Part shown: positions 44,478 through 53,535 of the stretch, in pieces
Position numbering within the stretch: the stretch's first letter is position 1
Layout of the letters: each line of letters starts with the position of its first letter
Origin: an uncultured Tateyamaria sp.
Lineage (GTDB): Bacteria; Pseudomonadota; Alphaproteobacteria; Rhodobacterales; Rhodobacteraceae
Assembly: GCF_947503465.1 (NCBI RefSeq)
Contig: NZ_CANNDN010000001.1
Span: 124,001-188,000 of the forward strand
DNA length: 64,000 bases
Direction of reading: 5' to 3'
Made by a program: the position numbers and the translations under genes
The notes under the pieces: model-generated
Told to the model about the DNA's origin: nothing
What the model saw: only the letters and a program-made list of their open reading frames with translations
Database searches by the model: none

Positions 44478-44864
44478 TCAGCCGGCGGCCGAAACGGCCA
44501 TCGGCGCGGGTGCCACATGGCCCACCATCGTGATCAGTTCGCGCAGGTCGACAGGTTTGCGCAACACCAAGCGGGCATTGCGGGACATCGAAAACAGCTC
44601 CCCCTTGGGAAACAGACCGCTGCCGGTGACAAAAATCACCTCTGCATCCGGTGCGGAATAACCGGCATAGTTGGCCACATCCGTCGATAGACCGCCCGCA
44701 ACCATCAGGTCCAGCAACAGCACGTCCGGCGCGCAGCGACGCAATTCATTCATGGCCTGTTCGTTGTCGGAGGCGATGCGCACCTCGTGACCGGCATCTT
44801 CCAATGCTTCGCAAAAGGTGAATTGCAGATCGGGGTCGTCTTCAAGCACCAGAACTACAGCCAT
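44478..44864 (-). CDS. Single-domain response regulator
   Basis: 128 aa receiver domain: MAVVLVLEDDPDLQFTFCEAL (acidic pocket), D52 in VLLLDLMVAGG, the conserved Thr in VIFVTGSG, and Lys in LVLRKPVDLRE. No output domain. The ATG at 44864 is preferred over the TTG six bases upstream (GGAG lies about 9 bases before). It follows the PAS kinase gene in the same direction and probably receives its phosphate. Confidence 0.9.
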   Translation of the reverse strand: MAVVLVLEDDPDLQFTFCEALEDAGHEVRIASDNEQAMNELRRCAPDVLLLDLMVAGGLSTDVANYAGYSAPDAEVIFVTGSGLFPKGELFSMSRNARLVLRKPVDLRELITMVGHVAPAPMAVSAAG

Positions 44865-44985
44865 GAACAACTCCGTCTTTTCACGTCAGGTATCTACAGT
44901 GGTGGGGTTAAACAAAGGCTTAACACGCCGTCCAACGCGTCAAGAAGTCTGAATTTCTAGAATAACGCGAAAAATTGATGAAAGT

Positions 44986-46212
44986 CTAAGCCGCGCACTG
45001 GGTTTGGGGGAACCGGATCGTAAAGGTCGCGCCGGTCCGCCCGTCGGACTGGGCCGCGATCTCCCAGCCGTGGCGACGGCACACTTCGCGACATGTCGAC
45101 AGCCCCATGCCCGTGCCCGCCACCAACGTGTCGGCCCGATGAAACGCAAGAAAGATGTTCTCGCGCTCGGCCGGGTCAAACCCACGCCCGTTATCGGCAA
45201 TGATCAGGCGTGTCGCGTTATCCTCATCGGGTGCAACGGTCACGTCGATCCGCAGCGCATGCGCCGGGTTCCGATACTTGATCGCGTTGCCCAACAGGTT
45301 CATCAGCAACATCCGCAGCAGGGTAGGTTCAGCCATCAGCGTGCAGTCCGGGCCCGTGACCCGTATCGTCAGGTCCGCGGTGGTCAGGCCCAGCAGGACA
45401 TCGCGGCGCACATCGTCCAACGCGGCGTGCAGGTCGACCGGCTCGGCCGACACTTCGGCTGACACGCTGCGCGCATGTTCCAGAAAATCGGATGTCAGCG
45501 CATCCATCTGGGCCACGGCGCGTTGCATGACGTCCAGGTACTCCCTGGCCTTGTCCGGCAGATCGGCGGCAAACTTGCCGCTCATCAACTGCAGCATGCC
45601 TGCCAGCGTGCTGAGCGGGGTGCGCAAATCGTGCGAGGCGTGGTGGGCAAAGGATTCCATCGCGATCAGCGACGCGTGCAAATCGACAAAGCGCGTTTCG
45701 ATCTGGGCCAGATCCTCGCGCGCCTCGATCCGGCGCCGGTTCATCTGCCCCAACGCATCGGCAGCCGCCTTGAGATGGTCCTGCGTCAGCAGGTAAAGCC
45801 GCTCACCCCGGTGGCGCGACCGCAGCAATGCCACGCGAAAGACCGTTGGACGCACGGCACTGGTCTGGCTGGTGGTTTGCATAGGCAATTCAATGGAACT
45901 GCGGGCCGCGCCCGCCCGCAGCGCATTGGCCGTTTCCTCCTCGGTCAGCCTGGTCAATTCGTGCAGGCCCAGGCCGCGCATCCCGTCGTCATTCGGGATC
46001 GACCGGGGGCTGTACATCCGCTCTGCCCGCCGGTTGCAGACCAGAATACGCGCATCATGATCCAGCAGAAAACACGCATAGGGCGAGGCAAGGAAAGCCG
46101 CGCTGAGCGTGCTGGAATCAACATCCGCACCCTCTGGCAACATGGCCAGCGTACGCTCCACATCCTGCGAATATCCGTTTCGAAGCGCACGGGGCGCGGA
46201 CATCATGTTCAT
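44986..46212 (-). CDS. PAS-sensor histidine kinase
   Basis: About 408 aa. Residues about 35-140 are a PAS-like sensor (AAFLASPYACFLLDHDARILVCNRRAERMYSP), followed by a short coil, the H-box FAHHASHDLRTPLSTLAGML with H194, and the HATPase with LMNLLGNAIKYRNPA, LIIADNGRGFDPAE and AGTGMGLSTCREVCRRHG. I chose ATG 46212; the longer frame runs into the neighbouring gene's end and has no ribosome site. There is no membrane segment, so it is a soluble kinase downstream of the CheB-CheR-PAS gene. Confidence 0.87.
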   Translation of the reverse strand: MNMMSAPRALRNGYSQDVERTLAMLPEGADVDSSTLSAAFLASPYACFLLDHDARILVCNRRAERMYSPRSIPNDDGMRGLGLHELTRLTEEETANALRAGAARSSIELPMQTTSQTSAVRPTVFRVALLRSRHRGERLYLLTQDHLKAAADALGQMNRRRIEAREDLAQIETRFVDLHASLIAMESFAHHASHDLRTPLSTLAGMLQLMSGKFAADLPDKAREYLDVMQRAVAQMDALTSDFLEHARSVSAEVSAEPVDLHAALDDVRRDVLLGLTTADLTIRVTGPDCTLMAEPTLLRMLLMNLLGNAIKYRNPAHALRIDVTVAPDEDNATRLIIADNGRGFDPAERENIFLAFHRADTLVAGTGMGLSTCREVCRRHGWEIAAQSDGRTGATFTIRFPQTQCAA

Positions 46213-46277
46213 ATCGGGCCGCCATCTTTTGCGTGCGCTGTCCGACAAGATACTGCCTTGAGTTGGTGAACGGAGGG

Positions 46278-49200
46278 TTAAGACGACGACGCTGCGGTCT
46301 CGGACCGCAAGGATGTGCCATCTTGCGCATCGGTCAGGACCCGCAGACTGCCGAACACGTGGGTGACGCGCCCGGCTTCGTTTTGGCGGGCCTTGCCCAG
46401 ACACATACAAGGCATCTGGGCCCCGTTCTCGCCCGTCAGGTCCACCGCGCGCTTGAATGCGACGCCCTGTTCCAGCACGGACTGAAAATCCCGCGACAGG
46501 GCCTCGCGCTGGTCCTGCACCACGCGCGTCAGCAGGCTTTCGACGGACGGTGTATGCCGCGCGGGGTCAAAGTTCAGGATATCGAACATCGGCGCGCTCC
46601 ACTGCCCGTCGTTGTTTTCGATATCGAACGAGAAAAACCCGATGCCCAGATCATCCTGCACGGTCTCAAGGTTGGACAGGCGGATCTCGCGGGACTGATC
46701 CTCGTCAGCGTTCCAGGTCACGCCAACCAGCTGCACGGGCTCGTTTTCGGAATCCCGGATCACCGACACACGCCCGTTCACCTTGAAGATATGGCCGTCC
46801 GATCCGAAGACACGGATGGCATAGGCGCAGGTCGTGCCGTCGCGCAACAGCCCGTCGATCAGGGTGCGATGATCGTCCCGATCCACCGGATGCACCATGG
46901 AGAACATCTCGTCCCATGTCGGCATGTTGCCGGAATTCGAACGGCCATGGATGGCAAACATCTCGGGCGACCAGACCAGTTCTTCGGTATCCAGATTAAA
47001 GGACCAGTGCGCTATGCGGCTCGCCTCGCTCATCATATCGACCACAAGGTTCAGCGGGTCGCCCACGTCCTGCGTGATCGTGATGGACAGGCCGATCAGC
47101 TTGCGGTGCACGTCATGCACGGGCGACAGCAGCAGGGTAAAGTACTTGCCGTCCGACAGCACGGGCAGGCGGCGGGCCTCCTGAACGCGCAATACGGTGT
47201 TGGCGACAGGCGCCAACGCGGGAAACCCAACAGGCAGGTTGCACTGGCTCAGATGCACGCCCGTGGGCGGAATATCGGTCAGCTGGAAAAAGTCCATGGC
47301 AACGCGCGACATGCGGCGCACCATCAGCGCCTGATCGGCCAGGGCCACGGCATAGGGGGCCGAGGACATGGTGGCTTCCAGTTCGGACGCAAGCGCCTGC
47401 CGTTCCGCTGAACTGATCTGCAATTCCTCGTTGACGGTCAACAACTCTTCGTTGGTCGATTGCAGCTCTTCGTTCGACGTTTCCAGTTCCTCGTTCGTGG
47501 CCTGGAATTCTTCGTTGGTCGATTGCAGTTCTTCGTTGGACGACTGCAATTCCTCGTTCGCCGTCTGCAACTCCTCGATCGTTTGCTGAAGCGCCTCTTG
47601 CGTGGACTTGATCTCAAGTTCCATCTTCTCGACATAGGCGCGGTGATCGGAATCAGAGATGTTGCTGGACGGAGTATCCGATTCCTCTTCAAACTTCGCG
47701 TTCACGGCAACAAGGCATTGCGTTTCGCCACCGCGCTGGCCCAGGAACGGATAGACCTGTAACTGCACCCTGTTGCCCACGGGCAACGACACGCGATGCC
47801 ACCGGCCGGTGCGGCGCCCGTTGTTGCGCACGGCGACGGCCATCAGGCTCATGGCCTCGGTTCGCAACGGATCAATCAGCATGCGCACGTTCAGCGAGGT
47901 CGACGCCCCCGCCCGGATTTCCATGAAGGGGCTCAGATCGCCCAGCACTTCGATGATGTTTCCGTTCTGGGTACAGATCATGCCATTGGGGGCGACGGAC
48001 CGGGCCAGCGATGACTCGCGCGCATCGGCGCGCGCGGCCCCGCTTTGCGGTTTCTCGCCGGCGGGGTAGGCACGCATGCCGCCCCGGTACCCGCGCACCG
48101 ATGAATCGATGGACAATTCGCCCGATATGCCACGGCGCTTGATGTAAACCTTGTCGGCACCCTGTTTGCCTTCAAAAAAGACGCCCATCTCACCCACGGT
48201 TTCCGAGGTGCCCACAAATAGCAGGCCACCGGCGGCCATGGCATAATGCAGCCGGCTCAGCACCCGCTCTTGCAGGGCAAGGTTGAAATAGATCAGCAGG
48301 TTGCGAATGCTGACCAGATCCACGTTGATGAAGGGCGGGTCCTGAAAGACGTTGTGGTGCGAAAACAGGGTCACGGCCCGCAATTCGGGATGCACGGTGA
48401 GTTCCGTGTTGCCGACCTTGAAATACTTGGTCAGCAGGTTGGCCGGAATGTCCGACGCCGCGGCAATGGGGTACACGCCCTTGCGGGCCACTTCGATGGC
48501 GTTCTGGTCGATATCGGTGGCAAAGATCTGGACATTGCGTCGCGACAGCATGTCCACACCGCCCAGGATCTCGGCCAGGATGATCGCGATGGAATATGCT
48601 TCTTCGCCAGTCGCACAGCCGACAACCCAGACCCTGATCTGGCCGTCCTCTCGCCCGCTCAGCTGTTTTTCGACTTCGCGGTGCAGTTTGTCGAACTGGT
48701 CCGGGTCCCGGAAAAAGCGCGTGACCGAGATCAGAAGATCGCGGTGCAGCGCGTCAACCTCGGGCAGGTTGGTGCGGCAATAGTCGACATAGTCGTCATA
48801 GGACTGGATCCCCAACGCGGTCATGCGGCGGGCAATGCGCCGGTTCAGGGTATTCTCCTTGTAATCGGCAAAATCGACCTGGGTCCGGGCCAACAGGATA
48901 CCGAACAATTCGCCCAGGGGCTTGGGTTCGTCCTGCAGGGTGCGCAAGCTGTCCAGATTGCGGGGACGGGCCAGGATCTTTTCAAGATGGGTGCCAACCT
49001 GTTCCGGTGACAGGGTCAGATCGATGCACCCCGTCTCGATGGCCGAGGTGGGCATGCCGTCATACTTGGCCGACGCGGGGTCCTGGGCGATGGTGATGCC
49101 ACCGGCTTCACGGATGGCCTGCACGCCATAGCTGCCGTCGGACCCGGTGCCCGACAGAACAATGCCCATGCAGTTTTCACCCTGTTCGGCGGCAAGGCTC

Positions 49201-49595
49201 TTGAACAGACGGTCAGCAGACGGCTTGGGCGATGCGGCATGGCCGGACGGGTTGCGCAGGCGCAGCACGCCGTTTTCCAGCACGACGTCGGTGTTCGGAG
49301 GCGTGACGTAGATATAGCCGCGCTCCGGATCCGTGTCCGGTTGCAGCTCTCGAACGGGCAGGCTCGTCTCGCGCGAGATCAGGGTCGACAGCACGCTTTT
49401 GTGGGTGGGCGACATGTGCTGGGCGATCACATAGACCGCATTGGCGTCCTGCGGCAGGTTCTGCGCCAGCAGCGATACCGCCTCCAGCCCCCCGGCCGAG
49501 GCAGCGATGCCGATCATGCGCACAGGCATGTCAATTCCCGCCTGGGTGGTATCGTCAGTGGGTTCGGGGGTGTTTTCCGGCGTGTCCGCGCTCAT
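46278..49595 (-). CDS. CheB-CheR-PAS multidomain chemosensory protein without kinase domain
   Basis: About 1105 aa. The order is a CheB methylesterase domain (about 25-205, MIGIAASAGGLEAV, GIVLSGTGSDGSYGVQAIREAGG), a CheR methyltransferase domain (about 215-490, VWVVGCATGEEAYSIAIILAEI, NVQIFATDIDQNAIEVARKGVY, VDLVSIRNLLIYFN), a middle part, a coiled coil made of repeats such as TNEELQSTNEE (about 665-720), then two or three PAS domains. No receiver or histidine kinase domain is visible. Such proteins link methylation-type sensing to two-component output; the kinase gene lies 65 bases downstream. ATG 49595 with GAGGAC upstream is the start. Confidence 0.92.
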   Translation of the reverse strand: MSADTPENTPEPTDDTTQAGIDMPVRMIGIAASAGGLEAVSLLAQNLPQDANAVYVIAQHMSPTHKSVLSTLISRETSLPVRELQPDTDPERGYIYVTPPNTDVVLENGVLRLRNPSGHAASPKPSADRLFKSLAAEQGENCMGIVLSGTGSDGSYGVQAIREAGGITIAQDPASAKYDGMPTSAIETGCIDLTLSPEQVGTHLEKILARPRNLDSLRTLQDEPKPLGELFGILLARTQVDFADYKENTLNRRIARRMTALGIQSYDDYVDYCRTNLPEVDALHRDLLISVTRFFRDPDQFDKLHREVEKQLSGREDGQIRVWVVGCATGEEAYSIAIILAEILGGVDMLSRRNVQIFATDIDQNAIEVARKGVYPIAAASDIPANLLTKYFKVGNTELTVHPELRAVTLFSHHNVFQDPPFINVDLVSIRNLLIYFNLALQERVLSRLHYAMAAGGLLFVGTSETVGEMGVFFEGKQGADKVYIKRRGISGELSIDSSVRGYRGGMRAYPAGEKPQSGAARADARESSLARSVAPNGMICTQNGNIIEVLGDLSPFMEIRAGASTSLNVRMLIDPLRTEAMSLMAVAVRNNGRRTGRWHRVSLPVGNRVQLQVYPFLGQRGGETQCLVAVNAKFEEESDTPSSNISDSDHRAYVEKMELEIKSTQEALQQTIEELQTANEELQSSNEELQSTNEEFQATNEELETSNEELQSTNEELLTVNEELQISSAERQALASELEATMSSAPYAVALADQALMVRRMSRVAMDFFQLTDIPPTGVHLSQCNLPVGFPALAPVANTVLRVQEARRLPVLSDGKYFTLLLSPVHDVHRKLIGLSITITQDVGDPLNLVVDMMSEASRIAHWSFNLDTEELVWSPEMFAIHGRSNSGNMPTWDEMFSMVHPVDRDDHRTLIDGLLRDGTTCAYAIRVFGSDGHIFKVNGRVSVIRDSENEPVQLVGVTWNADEDQSREIRLSNLETVQDDLGIGFFSFDIENNDGQWSAPMFDILNFDPARHTPSVESLLTRVVQDQREALSRDFQSVLEQGVAFKRAVDLTGENGAQMPCMCLGKARQNEAGRVTHVFGSLRVLTDAQDGTSLRSETAASSS

Positions 49596-49647
49596 CAAGT
49601 CCTCGGGTATTCGTCGCGGCTATGCGCTTGTCGTTTTGGGGTGGGAA

Positions 49648-50031
49648 TTAGTGCACGTGGCAATACTGATCAATCAAATCCATCAACTGACCGGGCGACA
49701 CGGGCTTGCTGGCAAACCCGTTCATGCCCAGCTTCGCAATCACCGTGTCGTCGTGGTAATCCACATCCGCAGTGACCGCGATGATCGGGACCGTGTTCGG
49801 CGGCTCCTGGCTGCGGATGTATTGTGTGGCATCGATCCCGGACATTTCAGGCATGTGCAGGTCCATCAGGATCAGACCGTAATCGCCCGGGTTCTCGTCC
49901 ACCGCGTCACAGCCTTCCCGGCCGTTCTCGGCCACATCGACGCGTACGCCCAGCATGTCGATGACCTCTTTCATCATGAAACGACTGAACTGGTCGTCTT
50001 CGATCAGGAGAACTTTCTTGCGCTGATGCAT
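49648..50031 (-). CDS. Single-domain response regulator (CheY/Spo0F-like)
   Basis: 127 aa receiver: RKKVLLIEDDQFSRFMMKEVIDM, D57 in LILMDLHMPEMSG, IIAVTAD and the Lys in GFASKPVSPGQL. No output domain. It reads toward the CheB-CheR-PAS gene, 52 bases upstream of its start, so it may be the first gene of the cluster, and could be a partner of the PAS kinase. Confidence 0.92.
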   Translation of the reverse strand: MHQRKKVLLIEDDQFSRFMMKEVIDMLGVRVDVAENGREGCDAVDENPGDYGLILMDLHMPEMSGIDATQYIRSQEPPNTVPIIAVTADVDYHDDTVIAKLGMNGFASKPVSPGQLMDLIDQYCHVH

Positions 50032-50194
50032 CCGATGCGTCCCATCCGCCGAGGCAAACCCCGTTTATCAAAGAGTTGTCCGGCTCACCATACCTCGTCA
50101 GATGGGCGGTCGCGCCCAGTCATGCAAGCCATAACTCTACCCTAGCACGAAACGCGGGGGGCGCCAATTTTCTGTGCAGGTCGCGCCAATTCCC

Positions 50195-50223
50195 TTGCAC
50201 ACCGCACGCGCCCTGCATAGAAG
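50195..50223 (+). promoter_or_regulatory. Candidate promoter of tig
   Basis: TTGCAC (50195-50200) and TAGAAG (50218-50223) are spaced by 17 bases, 62 bases before the tig start. Directly repeated GCGCCAATT (50161 and 50183) lies just upstream. Confidence 0.45.
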
Positions 50224-50284
50224 GGCGCGGATTTCGAATGCCGCCCTCCGACCCACGGGGGGCCTTTACCCTATGGGAGCACAC

Positions 50285-51619
50285 ATGCAGGTCACCGAGA
50301 CTCTGAACGAAGGGCTGAAACGCGGCTATGCCATCACCGTGACTGCCGCGGAACTGGACGACAAGGTCAATGAAAAGCTGACCGAGGCGCAGCCAGACGT
50401 CGAGATGAAGGGCTTTCGCAAGGGCAAGGTGCCCATGGCCCTGCTGAAAAAGCAGTTCGGCCAGCGCCTGATGGGCGAAGCGATGCAGGAAAGCATCGAC
50501 GGTGCCATGAACAAGCATTTCGAGGACAGCGGCGACCGCCCCGCCATGCAGCCCGAGGTCAAGATGACCAATGAGGACTGGAAAGAGGGCGACGACGTGC
50601 ATGTCGAAATGTCCTACGAGGCGCTGCCCGAAATCCCCGAAGTGGACCTGAGCAAGGTCAAGCTGGAGCGTCTGGTGGTCAAGGCCGACGACGCTGCAAT
50701 CGAGGAAACGCTGGGCTCGCTGGCCGAAAACGCGCAGGACTTCAAGGCGCGCAAAAAAGGCGCGAAGGCCAAGGACGGCGATCAGGTTGTCATGGACTTC
50801 CTGGGCAAGGTCGACGGCGAAGCATTCGAAGGCGGGGCTGCCGAGGATTACCCGCTGGTGGTTGGCTCCAATTCCTTCATCCCCGGTTTCGAAGAACAGC
50901 TTGTGGGCGTGAAGGCGGGCGAAGAGAAAGCCGTGACCGTGTCCTTCCCCGAAGACTACCAGGCTGACCATCTGGCCGGTAAGCAAGCCGTGTTCGACTG
51001 CACCATCAAAGAGGTCAAGGAACCCGTCGCCGCCGAAATCGACGACGAGTTGGCAAAGAAATACGGTGCCGAAGATCTGGACGGGCTGAAAACCCGCATC
51101 TCCGAACAGCTGGAAGGCGAATATGCCGGTGCGGCCCGCGCCGTGATGAAACGCGGCCTGCTGGACCAGCTGGACGAGCTGGTCAAGTTCGACCTGCCGC
51201 CCAGCCTGGTAGCGGCCGAAGCCAAGCAGATCGCCCACCAGCTCTGGCACGAGGAAAACCCTGACGTCGAAGGCCACGACCACCCCGAGGTCGAGCCAAC
51301 GGACGAACACAACACACTGGCCGAACGCCGCGTGCGCCTGGGCCTGTTGCTGGCCGAACTGGGTCAGAAGGCAGAGGTCGAAGTGACCGACGCCGAGATG
51401 AGCCAGGCCATCATGAGCCAGGCCCGCCAATACCCCGGTCAGGAACGCCAGTTCTTTGAATTCGTGCAGCAAAACGCGCAGATGCAGCAGCAACTGCGCG
51501 CCCCGCTGTTCGAGGATAAAGTGGTCGACCACATCGTCGAAAACGCGTCCGTCAAGGACAAGAAAGTCAGCAAGGACGACCTGCAAAAGGCCGTCGAGGC
51601 GCTGGAAGACGACGACTAA
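50285..51619 (+). CDS. tig: Trigger factor (ribosome-associated chaperone and peptidyl-prolyl isomerase)
   Basis: A 444 aa chaperone that binds the ribosome exit tunnel through L23. The N-terminal ribosome-binding motif is visible as [26 protein letters not shown] (family GFRxGKxP), the FKBP-type PPIase domain runs about 145-230 ([44 protein letters not shown]), and the C-terminal helical cradle follows. ATG 50285 gives the family-typical [15 protein letters not shown]. It has its own promoter and terminator. Confidence 0.97.
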   Translation: MQVTETLNEGLKRGYAITVTAAELDDKVNEKLTEAQPDVEMKGFRKGKVPMALLKKQFGQRLMGEAMQESIDGAMNKHFEDSGDRPAMQPEVKMTNEDWKEGDDVHVEMSYEALPEIPEVDLSKVKLERLVVKADDAAIEETLGSLAENAQDFKARKKGAKAKDGDQVVMDFLGKVDGEAFEGGAAEDYPLVVGSNSFIPGFEEQLVGVKAGEEKAVTVSFPEDYQADHLAGKQAVFDCTIKEVKEPVAAEIDDELAKKYGAEDLDGLKTRISEQLEGEYAGAARAVMKRGLLDQLDELVKFDLPPSLVAAEAKQIAHQLWHEENPDVEGHDHPEVEPTDEHNTLAERRVRLGLLLAELGQKAEVEVTDAEMSQAIMSQARQYPGQERQFFEFVQQNAQMQQQLRAPLFEDKVVDHIVENASVKDKKVSKDDLQKAVEALEDDD

Positions 51620-51639
51620 GTCACCGGCAAACTACCTTG

Positions 51640-51673
51640 AAAAGGGCTGCACCCCTTGGTGTGGCCCTTTTTT
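51640..51673 (+). terminator. Intrinsic terminator after tig
   Basis: AAAAGGGC..TGCAC pairs with GTGTG-GCCCTTTT with one bulge, and the arm runs into six Ts. It lies about 21 bases after the tig stop. Confidence 0.8.
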
Positions 51674-51740
51674 GTGTCCAGATGACATGGGCGCGTCCTC
51701 TTGCGGTCCCGCTCCATTCCGCGCCGCTGCCGATCGATGA

Positions 51741-52553
51741 TCAACGCCAGTCGAAGTCCCTGCGAAAGCTCTCCGTGCCAAAGAACGCCTGCGTCTGGTC
51801 ATCTGCCGGAAACAAGAGTTCGATCTGTATTTCCTGTGCGGTCACGTCTTCCGGGCTACCAAAACCCGCCACCATGGACACCAGGGAAATCACGTCGGGT
51901 CCGACGCGGTAACGCTCGATCAACACGCTGGACGCCATGCTTTCGCCAGTGTCTTGCTGGTCAAGGAACGGCAGCAGGTCGTTGCGGTTTTCGACGCGTC
52001 GCAAGATGGACGCGGCGTTCGAACGCTCGGCCGCGGCCCGCAGGCGTCGCAGCGTGTGCGGCACTATATCCTCGGGGTTTACCATGAACTGGATCAGGCC
52101 CCTGGGATGCAGGGTCAGATCAAACAGATTGCCAAACACCGCGTCCGGCGGCCGCGCGGCCCGTGCGTCTGCAAAGGCGTGATCAATCAGGCGATCATAG
52201 GCTTCATTCGTTGTCAGAACACTGCCGCACCGGAACGTCGCAAGGGCGGGGAAAGGGGCATGGTGCGCCAAAAGCATCTCGATGGCCGACCGAGAGGTTG
52301 AAAACCCCTGCTCCTCCCATTCAAATGTCGGGCGCGGCGCCCTGTACCCCGCTGCATCATACAAGAGGTTGATGTCTGAAAAGGGCAGGTTCAGGGCCGC
52401 GCTCAGCCTGGCCACGACATCCGCCCCCGGGTTCGCGCGGCCACTTTCAAGAAAGCTGATATGCCGTTGCGAGACGTTCGAGGCATGCGCGAGATCCAAT
52501 TGGGACATGCGGGCGCGGCGCCGCATATGTGCAAGATGCGTTCGGAACTCCAT
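51741..52553 (-). CDS. XRE-family regulator with MmyB-like ligand domain
   Basis: A 270 aa regulator. The N-terminal helix-turn-helix is about residues 8-62 (LAHMRRRARMSQLDLAHASNVSQRHISFLESGRANPG), and the rest resembles the MmyB-like ligand-binding domain (NLFDLTLHPRGLIQFMVNPEDIVPHTLRRL and LIERYRVGPDVISLVSMVAGFG). Such regulators are typically beside fatty-acyl or small-molecule enzymes. It is divergent from the NTF2-like gene, with an inverted repeat between the two, so it probably controls that promoter. Confidence 0.88.
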   Translation of the reverse strand: MEFRTHLAHMRRRARMSQLDLAHASNVSQRHISFLESGRANPGADVVARLSAALNLPFSDINLLYDAAGYRAPRPTFEWEEQGFSTSRSAIEMLLAHHAPFPALATFRCGSVLTTNEAYDRLIDHAFADARAARPPDAVFGNLFDLTLHPRGLIQFMVNPEDIVPHTLRRLRAAAERSNAASILRRVENRNDLLPFLDQQDTGESMASSVLIERYRVGPDVISLVSMVAGFGSPEDVTAQEIQIELLFPADDQTQAFFGTESFRRDFDWR

Positions 52554-52571
52554 GTCGGAATATGATCACCT

Positions 52572-52590
52572 GGTAATTGTTTTGATTACC
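52572..52590. promoter_or_regulatory. Candidate operator between the XRE gene and the NTF2-like gene
   Basis: GGTAATTGTTTTGATTACC is an inverted repeat (GGTAAT 52572-52577, ATTACC 52585-52590) in the 78-base divergent spacer, 42 bases before the NTF2-like start. Its symmetry and place suit a binding site for the neighbouring XRE regulator. Confidence 0.55.
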
Positions 52591-52631
52591 GAACGTGCCG
52601 CATCCTTGGTCGACAGACAAGGAGAGACACG

Positions 52632-53087
52632 ATGCTGTACGAAAACTGGAAAACCTGGATCGATACCTTCGAAGCCGCGGCGCAATCCGGCGACTGGTCG
52701 GATGCGGCGAACCATCTGACCGAAGACTGCGCCTATGTCGTGGCCGGTGGACCCTACGCCGCCGAGGTGCGGGGCCGCGATGCCGTCATCGAAGGGTTCA
52801 AACGGTCGCTCGCGGGGTTTGATGACAAGTTCGACCACCGCGAATGGCGGGCGGGCAAAGTGCGGCTTCACGAACCAAACGGCGTCTCCGCGGTTGTGAC
52901 CGGAACCTATGAAAAACAGGGCCGCCCTCCGCTGCGCTTTGGCGTCGATGGGCAGTGGTTATTTCGGGGCTCCCGGATCTTCCTGATGGTCGACCTCTAC
53001 GATCTCGGGCTGGCCGACGCTGCCGACACAATCGACTGGATCGCGGCGCATGGTGCGGATCTGGCTCTGGACGCGTCGTATTCATGA
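52632..53087 (+). CDS. NTF2-like/SnoaL-type protein
   Basis: A 151 aa NTF2-fold protein: LYENWKTWIDTFEAAAQSGDWSDAANHLTEDCAYVVAGGPYAAEVRGRDAVIEGFKRSLAGFD is a usual SnoaL-type opening, followed by beta strands (KVRLHEPNGVSAVVTGTYEKQGRPPLRFGVDGQWLFRG). The fold binds small ligands or acts as a cyclase/isomerase; this one has no clear substrate. It overlaps the next, stop-interrupted gene by 4 bases (ATGA), so both were one operon under the XRE regulator. Confidence 0.85.
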   Translation: MLYENWKTWIDTFEAAAQSGDWSDAANHLTEDCAYVVAGGPYAAEVRGRDAVIEGFKRSLAGFDDKFDHREWRAGKVRLHEPNGVSAVVTGTYEKQGRPPLRFGVDGQWLFRGSRIFLMVDLYDLGLADAADTIDWIAAHGADLALDASYS

Positions 53088-53512
53088 GCGGGCAGGCACT
53101 TGTGGGCGGCGCAAGGCTGCCCTTTGCAACCATCGACTGGGGCATGGCCCTGAGGGACCGGATCAACGCCAATCACGACTATGCCAGGCACGCGGCCGAC
53201 TGGTGCGATCCGATCCTGTTCCATGATACGGATTTTGGCCGTTTTGTCTGGCTGGATATCCAGCGCGGCACATGCCGGGACGTGGCGGCCTGGACCGACG
53301 CAGGCGGCGACGGGTAACGTGCCACCGAATTCACCTTCAGCGCGCGCACGGCAACTTGGCAAAAACTGTGCGAAGGCAACCTTCATCCGACGATGGCCCT
53401 GGCCACGCGGCGGCTCAAGGTCCAGGGGGACATGCGACGGGTCATGCGCTACGCCCACGCGACCGTCGCGATGGTCAAATCAGCCAAGGAGGTGCCAACG
53501 ATATGGACCTGA
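53084..53512 (+). pseudogene. SCP2-like sterol-carrier-fold gene interrupted by an in-frame TAA
   Basis: Read from the ATG at 53084, 77 codons are open (MSGQALVGGARLPFATIDWGMALRDRINANHDYARHAADWCDPILFHDTD...), then TAA occurs at 53315-53317. The same phase continues without any further stop to TGA at 53510-53512 and gives ATEFTFSARTATWQKLCEGNLHPTMALATRRLKVQGDMRRVMRYA, which matches the SCP2 lipid-carrier fold. No frameshift is needed: a single nonsense codon splits the domain. It may be a pseudogene or a sequencing error, or, less likely, a read-through case. Confidence 0.75.
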
Positions 53513-53535
53513 TGCGCTGACCAGGCCCCGCGCCG

